A stretch of DNA of 64,000 bases from Blautia pseudococcoides. Its GTDB lineage: Bacteria; Bacillota; Clostridia; Lachnospirales; Lachnospiraceae. Below the pieces are notes generated by a model that saw only the letters and a list, made by a program, of their open reading frames with translations, did no database searches and was not told the DNA's origin. Position 1 is the first letter of the stretch; the number at the start of each line of letters is the position of its first letter. This document shows, piece by piece, positions 57,353-64,000 of this stretch. Location of the stretch: the NCBI RefSeq assembly GCF_001689125.2, contig NZ_CP015405.2, forward strand, positions 835,001 through 899,000, given 5' to 3'. The position numbers and the translations under genes are program-made.

Positions 57353-58197
57353 TATATCAGCCCCTTTCCTGTATATTGGATAAAGATGTCCTCTAAAGTG
57401 GGTTCTTTTGTATGGATACTTATGATCTTATCATGGGGAAATGGAAAAGCCTGGGTCAGCCGGGGCAGTTCAAGACTGAGAGAACAGCGTTTGTTTTCAT
57501 AGGTATATACGATTTCCGCTATATTGCAGCTCTTTTGCTCTTTCAACCTTTTAGGTGTGTCCAGCGCTTTGATCTCACCGTCGGCAATAAAAGCCACCCT
57601 GTCACATAGCAGGTCAGCGTCCATCATATTATGGGTGGTCAGAAAGACCGTAGTGCCTTTTCGGCGTTCCTCCTCAATGATCTTCCGAAACAGAACTGCC
57701 CCTGAGGGGTCAAGTCCACTGGTTGGTTCATCCAGAAACAGCAGCCTGGGGTGATTCATCAAAGCCCTGGCCATACTGACACGCTGTCTCATTCCTTTTG
57801 AATAAGAGGATACCGGTTTTTTCAAAAAATCCTTTTTGAATTCCAACATCTCTAAAAGTTCCATTGCATCTCTTCGTTTATCCGCCGGAAAGAAAGAGGC
57901 AAAATAATTCAGGTTATCGAGAGCGCTCAAATTAGTATAAAGATATGGAAATTCAAAAAGAACACCAATTTCATTCCGGAAGTCCTTTTGGCCTTCATTT
58001 GGTTTTTGTCCGAATAGCAGCACCTTACCATGGTAACCGCCAAGGATTCCTGTTAATATCTTCTGCGTTGTGGATTTGCCGGAACCATTTGGTCCCAAAA
58101 ATCCGAAAATTTCTCCGCCAGTCACAGAGAATGTAAGGCCATGCAGCGTTTCCCGGGCCTTTTTGTAAGAAAAGCGCAAGTCTTTCACGTCAATCAT
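57352..58197 (-). CDS. ABC-2 type transporter ATPase
   Basis: A 281-residue ATPase. Walker A GPNGSGKST, signature YSKGMRQRVSMARAL and Walker B LLFLDEPTSGLDPSG are intact. The C-terminal extension (about 220-281) is typical of drug/antibiotic exporter ATPases. The start overlaps the end of the small membrane protein gene upstream. Confidence 0.93.
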   Translation of the reverse strand: MIDVKDLRFSYKKARETLHGLTFSVTGGEIFGFLGPNGSGKSTTQKILTGILGGYHGKVLLFGQKPNEGQKDFRNEIGVLFEFPYLYTNLSALDNLNYFASFFPADKRRDAMELLEMLEFKKDFLKKPVSSYSKGMRQRVSMARALMNHPRLLFLDEPTSGLDPSGAVLFRKIIEEERRKGTTVFLTTHNMMDADLLCDRVAFIADGEIKALDTPKRLKEQKSCNIAEIVYTYENKRCSLSLELPRLTQAFPFPHDKIISIHTKEPTLEDIFIQYTGKGLI

Positions 58198-58345
58198 GAT
58201 CCTTCCCCCATTTATCTTTCTGCTGTCTTTCTTGTTCCGGACGGCGTTTGCTCCACCATTTCATAAATTTAACTTTAAGAGGTATAGAGAGTATGAAAAT
58301 TACAGAGAGTATAAGCCACCAATACCATTCAAGTCCTAAAAACAT
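58190..58345 (-). CDS. Small membrane protein in the ABC module
   Basis: A 51-residue protein. It has one strong transmembrane helix (about 5-23, LEWYWWLILSVIFILSIP) followed by a basic cytoplasmic tail (KVKFMKWWSKRRPEQERQQK). ATG 58345 follows an excellent GGGAGGTGA ribosome site. Its stop overlaps the ATPase start (ATGATTGA), so it is coupled to the transporter. I do not recognise a family; it could be a small subunit, a regulator or an immunity-type protein. Confidence 0.7.
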   Translation of the reverse strand: MFLGLEWYWWLILSVIFILSIPLKVKFMKWWSKRRPEQERQQKDKWGKDHD

Positions 58346-58354
58346 AAAATCACC

Positions 58355-58383
58355 TCCCTTGTATAAGAGAGTCTATACAGGGA
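58355..58383 (-). promoter_or_regulatory. Inverted repeat over the small-protein ribosome site
   Basis: On the minus strand, CCCTGTATA pairs with TATACAAGGG. The right arm includes the GGG of the ribosome site, so the hairpin could hide it, or the palindrome (TGTATA/TATACA) could be a regulator site. Confidence 0.4.
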
Positions 58384-58441
58384 AGGTGAAGTCAGTATGA
58401 GGCTGCTGTGAAGTTCATGTGAAATTATGCCTTGCAGATGG

Positions 58442-59527
58442 TTATGTGATAAAGGGAAAAGAAAAATAGAATTCTACCCCGTTATCCAGATTTTGTACTC
58501 CATAAGGAGCCTGATAGAGAGAGAGAACCTGAGCAACAATTGCCAGACCTAAGCCAGAGCCGCTGCCGGCAGTATTTTGTCCGCGGTAGAACTTGGACCA
58601 GATTTTGGGGAGATCCGCTTCCGGGATCGGGCAGCACTGATTATATAGGGAGAAGAGCAGTTCTTTTTCCGTACAGCTTATTGTAAGACGGATTTCTCCC
58701 TTTTTTTGGACATTCTTTCTGGCGTTTTCAAAGAGATTGTCCAGTACCTGTTCCAGGCGTTTGGGGTCTGCCTGAACCAGAACTGGATGATCGGGAAGCT
58801 GATAAGTAAAACGGTGATCACCATCCGGGGTGTCAAGAAGAAGGCGGCCTGCCGATGTCTCTGCCAGTTCAATGAAATCAAAGGTTTCATCTAAGAGTTC
58901 TGCGGAACCAGCTTCCATTGCAGATAGATCCAGCAGTGATACGAGCATACGGTTGATCCGGTCCTCAGCAGATAATATGGCATGGATATACTGCTGTTTT
59001 TTTGTATCATCCACCACGTCTATTAATCCTTCTGCATAGGCACGTATAAGTCCCAAGGGCGTTTTCATCTGGTGAGACAGGTTATCTGTCAGCTCTTTTC
59101 TCTGAGCCTGCAGGAGCCGTTCCTTCTGTACATCCTTTTCAAGCTGGATATTAGCATACTCCAGTTTCTGCAGAGCATCCTGCAGATTAGAGGACATGGT
59201 ATTCAGGTTCTGTGAAAGTCTGCCAAACTCATCATTAGACTTGATTTGGCAGCGGGCAGTAAGATCCAGACAAGCCATTCGTTCGGCCTCCCGGTTAATT
59301 TCATTTAAAGGTTTAGAGATCAGACGACCCAGTAGATGATCTATACTTGTGATAACGGCTGCCATAAGAAAAAACCATATCAGAAAAGCAAAGCTGCGGT
59401 TTGTAGAAAGCTCTGAAGTAAAAAGGTAGAATAAAACAATGATTCCTCCCACCAATTTTGAAAGCAGAAGGGTTTTTTTACGGACGGTGTTCAAACGAAA
59501 TGCAGACACTATTTTTTCCATAGTCAT
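58442..59527 (-). CDS. Sensor histidine kinase with HAMP domain
   Basis: A 361-residue membrane kinase with two helices (about 22-40 and 45-65) joined by a very short loop. A HAMP segment follows (about 66-120), then the phospho-His in NLSHQMKTPLGLI and the ATPase domain with NLFENARKN and GSGSGLGLAIV. The minimal loop suggests sensing within the membrane. It overlaps the regulator gene by 4 bases. Confidence 0.9.
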   Translation of the reverse strand: MTMEKIVSAFRLNTVRKKTLLLSKLVGGIIVLFYLFTSELSTNRSFAFLIWFFLMAAVITSIDHLLGRLISKPLNEINREAERMACLDLTARCQIKSNDEFGRLSQNLNTMSSNLQDALQKLEYANIQLEKDVQKERLLQAQRKELTDNLSHQMKTPLGLIRAYAEGLIDVVDDTKKQQYIHAILSAEDRINRMLVSLLDLSAMEAGSAELLDETFDFIELAETSAGRLLLDTPDGDHRFTYQLPDHPVLVQADPKRLEQVLDNLFENARKNVQKKGEIRLTISCTEKELLFSLYNQCCPIPEADLPKIWSKFYRGQNTAGSGSGLGLAIVAQVLSLYQAPYGVQNLDNGVEFYFSFPFIT

Positions 59528-60189
59528 ACCTCAAATTTATAACCGGAGCGGATAAGGGTCACAATATGCTGCCCTTCACTGCCCAGTTTTTGGCGCAGGG
59601 TTTTCATATGGGTATCCACTGTTCTGGTATTTCCCTCAAAATCATATCCCCAGATACGGTTAAGAAGCTGTTCACGGGAAAAGACCTGATTTTTATTCAG
59701 CATAAAGAGGCGCAGCAGTTCAAATTCTTTATGAGTGAGCACTGTGTCCCTGCCGCAGACGGTGACCGTGTGGGAGGAGAGCTGCATCACAATTTCGCCG
59801 GCTGTGACAATATCATGGGGATTGACGGACATGGCCCGGCGCAGAAGGACATTGATTTTTGCGAGTAGTAATTTAGGGCTGAAGGGCTTTGTGATATAAT
59901 CGTCAGCTCCGTACTCATAGCCTTTTAATTTATCTGTCTCGCTGTCTTTTGCTGTGAGAAAAATGATGGGAATATTACACATTTCCCTGGCGATCCGGCA
60001 TACAGTGAGGCCGTCCAGATGGGGCATCATAATATCTAGCACTGCCAAATCTACAGGATTGTTTTTCAGAATTGTCACAGCGTCTATACCGTCATCGGCC
60101 GTTATGCAGGTATGTCCGCCGTGGCGCATATAGTCCGTAAGGATTTCCTGCATACCTTTTTCATCCTCTGCTATTAATATGAGAGCCAT
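59524..60189 (-). CDS. OmpR-family response regulator
   Basis: A 221-residue regulator. Receiver with EDEKG acid pocket, phospho-Asp in LAVLDIMMPHLDG and KPF lysine, plus a winged-helix domain (KNQVFSREQLLNRIWGYDF). It is first in a regulator-kinase-small protein-ATPase-permease-permease operon and probably controls it. ATG follows AAAGGAGGC. Confidence 0.92.
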   Translation of the reverse strand: MALILIAEDEKGMQEILTDYMRHGGHTCITADDGIDAVTILKNNPVDLAVLDIMMPHLDGLTVCRIAREMCNIPIIFLTAKDSETDKLKGYEYGADDYITKPFSPKLLLAKINVLLRRAMSVNPHDIVTAGEIVMQLSSHTVTVCGRDTVLTHKEFELLRLFMLNKNQVFSREQLLNRIWGYDFEGNTRTVDTHMKTLRQKLGSEGQHIVTLIRSGYKFEV

Positions 60190-60347
60190 TTTTGCCTCCT
60201 TTTGTATTTGTATTTATCTTTATCCTGTAAGGACTTGTCAAAATATTGTAGAATAGGTGTCGGACAGGGACTTACCTGTGTCAGCGGCTATGAAATCCGC
60301 TGGATTCGATTTCATTATATTACGTTCTAAAAGGGAATGCAAACAGA

Positions 60348-60407
60348 AAGGGAGCTGTCCACTTAGGATGCATTAGACCACATATCATCCGGCAGACAGC
60401 CCTTTTT
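60348..60407. terminator. Terminator of the orphan Spo0A-domain gene
   Basis: AAAGGGAGCTGTC faces GACAGCCCTTTTT with one extra base. The stem is symmetric enough to work in both directions. The rest of 60190-60480 holds no gene; a small hairpin (CAGCGG / CCGCTG) lies near 60285. Confidence 0.65.
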
Positions 60408-60480
60408 AGGTGATGTGCATTGGTGTGAGATTTATTTTTGCATTCAGGACTATTTTAGTTATGGAGAAATCAGCGGTATT

Positions 60481-60804
60481 TCATTTACTACAGTACACTT
60501 TGTAGGCAATAATGTCAATGAATTCGCTGTTTGAAGGGCATCTGGAGAGTTTATACCCGGATAGTTCCTGCAGATATGCTTTATTATTATCCCAGCATTT
60601 TTCTATTACAGTCCGGATGTCGCGTTCCACACTGACTTTGGTAACCCCATATTTATGGGCAATGACAGGGTAGATATCCTTTGTCACTTTAAGACACTCA
60701 TCATAATTCTCGGCGGCAATATGAATGGCGTCCAGCAGATAGCGGTACCCCTTATATTTTGATGTGATGCCGAATTGTCGTATGATTCTATCCTTTGTAT
60801 GCAT
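60481..60804 (-). CDS. Orphan Spo0A C-terminal DNA-binding domain protein
   Basis: A 107-residue protein that consists only of a Spo0A-type DNA-binding domain. It aligns along its whole length with residues about 152-262 of the Spo0A encoded at 2758-3552: QFGITSKYKGYRYLLDAIHI against [19 protein letters not shown], then DIYPVIAHKYGVTKVSVERDIR against [22 protein letters not shown], and PSNSEFIDIIAYKV against [14 protein letters not shown]. There is no receiver, so it cannot be controlled by phosphorylation in the usual way. ATG follows GAGGAGGG. A promoter and a 0A-type box lie upstream. Confidence 0.9.
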   Translation of the reverse strand: MHTKDRIIRQFGITSKYKGYRYLLDAIHIAAENYDECLKVTKDIYPVIAHKYGVTKVSVERDIRTVIEKCWDNNKAYLQELSGYKLSRCPSNSEFIDIIAYKVYCSK

Positions 60805-60830
60805 ATTTATTTACCCTCCTCATATTTTCT

Positions 60831-60858
60831 ATAATATTATAGAGGAGAAAGCTGTCAA
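60831..60858 (-). promoter_or_regulatory. Promoter of the orphan Spo0A-domain gene
   Basis: On the minus strand TTGACA (60858-60853), 16-base spacer, TATTAT (60836-60831). Confidence 0.65.
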
Positions 60859-60868
60859 GGAAGGAAAG

Positions 60869-60875
60869 TTCGACA
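60869..60875 (-). promoter_or_regulatory. 0A-type box upstream of the orphan Spo0A-domain gene
   Basis: TGTCGAA on the minus strand, ten bases upstream of the -35 element, at about -48 relative to the predicted start. This is where Spo0A boxes often sit at activated promoters. Confidence 0.5.
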
Positions 60876-60946
60876 TTATAATACAAAAAAAGACCTCTGG
60901 TCCCTTTTTTTGCACCCTGCCGGACCGTTTAGGCACCGGCTGGTGT

Positions 60947-60975
60947 TTGACAGGTGAACCCTACAATAGTAAAAT
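60947..60975 (+). promoter_or_regulatory. Promoter of the GNAT gene
   Basis: TTGACA (60947-60952), 17-base spacer, TAAAAT (60970-60975). Confidence 0.65.
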
Positions 60976-61045
60976 TGGCCTTGTAGCATCATCGAATTAA
61001 AAAAGTACATCATGTATTCTATGGAATGCGGAAAGGCGGGATATT

Positions 61046-61534
61046 ATGGCAGCAGCCAAAAGGGTCATAGATTTTGTACCGGCGAAGCCGGAAGATACAC
61101 GGGGTCTGCGTCTCCTTGCGTGGAAGTCAGAAGCTCACTGGGGATATAAAAAAGAATTTATGGAGGTATTTGACCATAAGTTTAATATCACAGAACAGTT
61201 TATTTTAGAAAATCCGGTTTATGTGTGCCGGGAAGGCGGGAGCCCAGCTGCATTTTGGGGCCTGAGGCGGAATGCAGACCAATGGGAGCTGGAATACTTT
61301 TATGTGGCGGAGCAGGAGCTTGGCAGAGGATACGGAAAGCAGATGTGGAACCATATGACTGGCTGGTGCAAGGCACAGGGTATTCTAACAATACATTTTG
61401 TCACCAGCCATCAGGCCACAGGATTTTATGAAAAAATGGGTGCCGTACAGAATGGAGAGTCAAAATCTATAGTGGACAATCGGCTGGTTCCGCATTTTGT
61501 ATATGATATCAACAGCAGCCAGATATTCCGGTGA
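61046..61534 (+). CDS. GNAT-family N-acetyltransferase
   Basis: A 162-residue acetyltransferase. The acetyl-CoA loop is VAEQELGRGYGKQMW (Q/R-x-x-G-x-G/K) with the C-terminal HQATGFYEKMGAV motif. Substrate not predictable. ATG follows GAAAGGCGGGATATT. Confidence 0.85.
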   Translation: MAAAKRVIDFVPAKPEDTRGLRLLAWKSEAHWGYKKEFMEVFDHKFNITEQFILENPVYVCREGGSPAAFWGLRRNADQWELEYFYVAEQELGRGYGKQMWNHMTGWCKAQGILTIHFVTSHQATGFYEKMGAVQNGESKSIVDNRLVPHFVYDINSSQIFR

Positions 61535-61623
61535 ACATCGCACGGGGGACCCCTTTGTCATTAGTGTAAAATGTAAGGGACCCGAATGCTGTGAAAAGTT
61601 CGGATTTAAAGTTTTAAGTAGAA

Positions 61624-61666
61624 CAGAGCCATTGAATCCAAACTTCATTCGGATTCAATGGCTCTG
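61624..61666. terminator. Perfect 16-bp hairpin between GNAT gene and ssrA
   Basis: CAGAGCCATTGAATCC and GGATTCAATGGCTCTG pair perfectly around an 11-base loop. On the minus strand it lies 35 bases after the tmRNA end. A second hairpin (AAGCCG / CGGCTT) lies at 61674-61692. Tails are only moderately T-rich. Confidence 0.6.
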
Positions 61667-61700
61667 TGCAGGCAAGCCGCTTACGGCGGCTTACAAATAG

Positions 61701-62049
61701 TGGACCTGGCGGGAATCGAACCCGCGTCCGAAAGTCTATCCCTTGAGGCATCTCCCATCACAGTCATTCTTTTAACATTCCCTTATACAACCGCCGGATG
61801 ACAGGCTGATGTACTTAGTAGCTTCATAAATCTTTTACTTTCTCAAAGCTTTGAAAGTAAAGGGCCCTGCAAAGTCGATGCCGGATTCCCAGGCAGCAGG
61901 TGACCTGGGGCCGACAAGCTGCAATTAGGCAGCTAACGCTAAATTATTATTGTCTGCGTTTATATTTAAGTTCCAGGTTGGTACGCAGTCCCGGAGTCTG
62001 CGGATGGCTTCCCCAACTTCAAAACCCCCGTCGAAACCAGTACAAGCCC
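61701..62049 (-). ncRNA. ssrA: Transfer-messenger RNA (tmRNA)
   Basis: On the minus strand the RNA begins GGGCTTGTACTGG with the typical TTCGACGGGGG, and ends with a tRNA-like T-arm GCGGGTTCGATTCCCGC and CAGGTCCA. The 5' GGGCTTG pairs with 3' CAGGTCC (with G-U pairs) to form the acceptor stem. CCA is not encoded. The tag frame ends in GCT GCC TAA and is most simply read as ADNNNLALAA. Length about 349. Pseudoknot stems are visible in between (for example CTTTACTTTC with GAAAGTAAAAG). Confidence 0.95.
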
Positions 62050-62080
62050 ATTTCTGGACTTCACTGTGGAAGTGTATTAT

Positions 62081-62109
62081 AGAATATCACTTTATTATGA
62101 TTTTGTCAA
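62081..62109 (-). promoter_or_regulatory. ssrA promoter
   Basis: On the minus strand TTGACA (62109-62104), 17-base spacer, TATTCT (62086-62081), about 32-37 bases before the mature 5' end. Confidence 0.7.
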
Positions 62110-62148
62110 GGAGAAATGAAAAAAGTTTACCAGTCTTGACAGATATTT

Positions 62149-62316
62149 ATGTCTGGGATAGACTTATTAAAAAGAAATAAAAGGGGCGGATACAGTGGCA
62201 GCTCCGGCGGAGGCAGTTACCACAGCGGCCGTTTTTCATCCCGCAGCAATTTAGTGGGAAAGATTGTTTTCGGGGTCAATGCCGTTTTGATCACCTGCGG
62301 CAGAGCTGTTGTGTAG
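62149..62316 (+). pseudogene. Gly/Ser-rich membrane-protein fragment
   Basis: A 55-codon frame with GGYSGSSGGGSYHSGRFSSR followed by a hydrophobic segment (IVFGVNAVLITC). It has no ribosome site and looks like the remnant of a larger protein. The rest of 62110-62553 holds the repeat copy E and no other gene. Confidence 0.3.
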
Positions 62317-62412
62317 GTGCCTGCCCATGAAATGCCATTTCTGTGTATCGCGAAACGTGCTACTGTTCACAAATTCAACAAAATTTTCTGATATATTTAA
62401 ATATTATAGAAT

Positions 62413-62501
62413 GTAACTATTCAGCTCCAAGGCAGAAATTCCATGGCCAAAGGTTTTTAAATGGATTTTTGTCAGTGATCGTAATGGAACTGTACCGTTA
62501 T
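62413..62501 (+). repeat. Dispersed structured repeat, copy E (shortened)
   Basis: It keeps the 5' end GTAACTATTCAG, the second stem (GGCAGAAATTCCAT with ATGGATTTTTGTC) and the 3' end, but lacks the first hairpin. It ends about 50 bases before the response regulator gene. Confidence 0.65.
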
Positions 62502-62553
62502 CATAGAGTAAATCGGACAGATAAGTCTGCAGAGATAGAAAGAGGGAACCGAT

Positions 62554-63228
62554 ATGGAAAAATGCAAAATACTGGTAGTGGATGATGAGAGCAGGATGCG
62601 CAAGCTGGTGCGGGACTTCCTGGTAAAGAAAGATTTTGAGGTGCTGGAGGCCGGCGACGGTGAGGAGGCACTGGATATTTTTTATGCTACAAAGGATATT
62701 GCCCTTTTGATCCTTGATGTGATGATGCCTAAGATGGACGGCTGGGAAGTGTGCAGGGAGATCCGCAGGGAGTCAAAGGTTCCCATTATCATGCTGACTG
62801 CCAGAGGGGATGAGAGGGACGAGCTTTTGGGATTTGAGCTGGGGGTGGATGAGTATATTGCAAAGCCTTTCAGCCCCAAGATACTGGTTGCCAGAGTGGA
62901 GGCTATTCTGAGAAGAACCAATATCTGCGGAAACAGTGATGTTTTGTCGGCGGGTGGTATTGAGGTGAATAAAGCTTCCCATATTGCCACTATTGACGGG
63001 CAGTCCATGGAGTTGAGCTATAAGGAATTTGAACTGTTGACGTATTTCCTGGAAAACCAGGGAATAGCACTTTCCAGAGAGAAAATTCTGAATTCTGTAT
63101 GGAATTACGATTATTTTGGAGATGCCCGTACCATTGACACCCACGTAAAAAAGCTTCGCAGCAAATTGGGAGATAAGGGTGAATACATTAAAACAATCTG
63201 GGGCATGGGATACAAGTTCGAGGTATAA
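62554..63228 (+). CDS. OmpR-family response regulator
   Basis: A 224-residue regulator. Receiver with D10/D11, phospho-acceptor D55 in LLILDVMMPKMDGW and the KPF lysine, and a winged-helix domain (IALSREKILNSVWNYDYFGD). ATG follows AGAGGGAACCGAT. The kinase gene starts 4 bases after its stop. Confidence 0.93.
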   Translation: MEKCKILVVDDESRMRKLVRDFLVKKDFEVLEAGDGEEALDIFYATKDIALLILDVMMPKMDGWEVCREIRRESKVPIIMLTARGDERDELLGFELGVDEYIAKPFSPKILVARVEAILRRTNICGNSDVLSAGGIEVNKASHIATIDGQSMELSYKEFELLTYFLENQGIALSREKILNSVWNYDYFGDARTIDTHVKKLRSKLGDKGEYIKTIWGMGYKFEV

Positions 63229-63231
63229 AAC

Positions 63232-64000
63232 ATGAGAAAATCAATTAAGGTGCGTCTGGCATTATCTTTTATCGGAATTATGCTTTTATCGCTCTTATCT
63301 ATTACGGCGGTGAACCGCTTGTTTTTGGAGAAATATTATATTTCCAGAAAGGCGGATTCTCTGGAAACCGTATATAAAGCATTAAATGAGCAGGCTTATA
63401 ATGACCCGGAGGGCAGGACGCACCTGCAGGGACTTTGTATTGAGAAAAACATTTCCTGGGTACTTGTGGATGTGAGCACACAGGACTGGACTATCATAGC
63501 CAATGACGGGCGAAATCCCGATTTGCTGGCTACCAGGCTTCTTTTTGGATATATCTGGGGAATGATGCCGGAAAACAGGGAAGTCATTACAGACAATGAT
63601 TCTTACACGCTGGAGCAGAATACAGACGACAAAGAGAATGTAGTTTATCTGGACATGTGGGGCGTGATGAAGAACCGAAAGTGTGCCTTTTTGATCCGTA
63701 TGCCCATGGCAAGTATCCGGGACAGTGTGGAAATCTCGAATATATTCTATATTTATATAGGACTTCTTGTGATTATGATCAGCAGCGCCGCAATTTGGTT
63801 TATGAGCAAGAGGATCACGAAACCACTGCTGGAACTGACGGAAATCTCAAGGCGTATGAGTAATCTGGATTTTGAGGCCAGATATGAAGGAGGAGGCGAG
63901 GATGAGATCGGCACGCTGGGCCAGAACTTCAACAAGATGTCCGAGGAATTGGAGCATACCATATCTGAACTGAAAACTGCCAACAATGAACTGCAGGAGG
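63232..64000 (+). CDS. Sensor histidine kinase, N-terminal part (runs off window)
   Basis: Open from ATG 63232 to the window end (256 codons). A first transmembrane helix (about 8-28), an extracytoplasmic sensor domain (about 30-168), a second helix (about 178-195) and a HAMP segment (about 197-250; KRITKPLLELTEISRRM, EIGTLGQNFNKMSEEL). The kinase core lies outside. It pairs with the regulator directly upstream. Confidence 0.9.
   Translation, partial: MRKSIKVRLALSFIGIMLLSLLSITAVNRLFLEKYYISRKADSLETVYKALNEQAYNDPEGRTHLQGLCIEKNISWVLVDVSTQDWTIIANDGRNPDLLATRLLFGYIWGMMPENREVITDNDSYTLEQNTDDKENVVYLDMWGVMKNRKCAFLIRMPMASIRDSVEISNIFYIYIGLLVIMISSAAIWFMSKRITKPLLELTEISRRMSNLDFEARYEGGGEDEIGTLGQNFNKMSEELEHTISELKTANNELQE

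Overview
The window comes from a low-to-mid G+C, endospore-forming Firmicute. The gene content (spoIVB, spo0A, spoIIM, CotF-type coat genes, a Na+/K+-type membrane pyrophosphatase, a Rrf2-nifS-nifU-mnmA cluster, a class I DAHP synthase and the tmRNA form) and the codon style point to the Lachnospiraceae, probably a Blautia-like gut anaerobe. That placement is inference; no 16S gene is present.

Layout. 1-6 kb: end of recN, spoIVB, spo0A and glgA, then a decayed IS110 copy and a long imperfect hairpin. 6-13 kb: a BceRS-like two-component pair and a BceAB-like ABC transporter, separated by hppA on the opposite strand. 13-20 kb: two small CotF-like coat genes, recA with a promoter and SOS box, recX, rny, spoIIM, xerD, and aroF on the minus strand. 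20-24 kb: an operon with BlaI-type operators encoding a secreted NlpC/P60 protein, a BlaI repressor and an M56 sensor protease fused to a NlpC/P60 domain. 24-30 kb: a SpoVB-like flippase, the Rrf2-nifS-nifU-mnmA Fe-S/thiolation operon, a frameshifted GNAT relic and a PHP phosphatase. 30-41 kb: gap, pgk and tpiA, a radical SAM enzyme, an L,D-transpeptidase, an amino-acid ABC transporter whose binding protein is circularly permuted, and gpmI. 41-49 kb: divergent AraC/URO-D genes, then a five-gene surface operon (thioester/Cna-B adhesin, TasA-like proteins, SipW peptidase). 49-55 kb: eno, secG, rnr, smpB and a PepF-like peptidase. 55-61 kb, minus strand: a two-component/ABC module with a small membrane protein, and an orphan Spo0A DNA-binding domain. 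61-64 kb: a GNAT gene, the tmRNA gene (minus strand) and a two-component pair that runs off the window.

Themes. Cell-envelope stress sensing recurs (Bce module, BlaI/M56 module, second ABC/TCS module), as do sporulation genes and glycolysis. Five copies of a structured repeat of about 130 bp (one shortened) sit in intergenic spaces in front of bceA, between recA and recX, twice between gap and pgk, and upstream of the last response regulator. The least explained items are this repeat, the permuted binding protein, the M56-NlpC/P60 fusion and the orphan Spo0A domain with its own 0A-type box.
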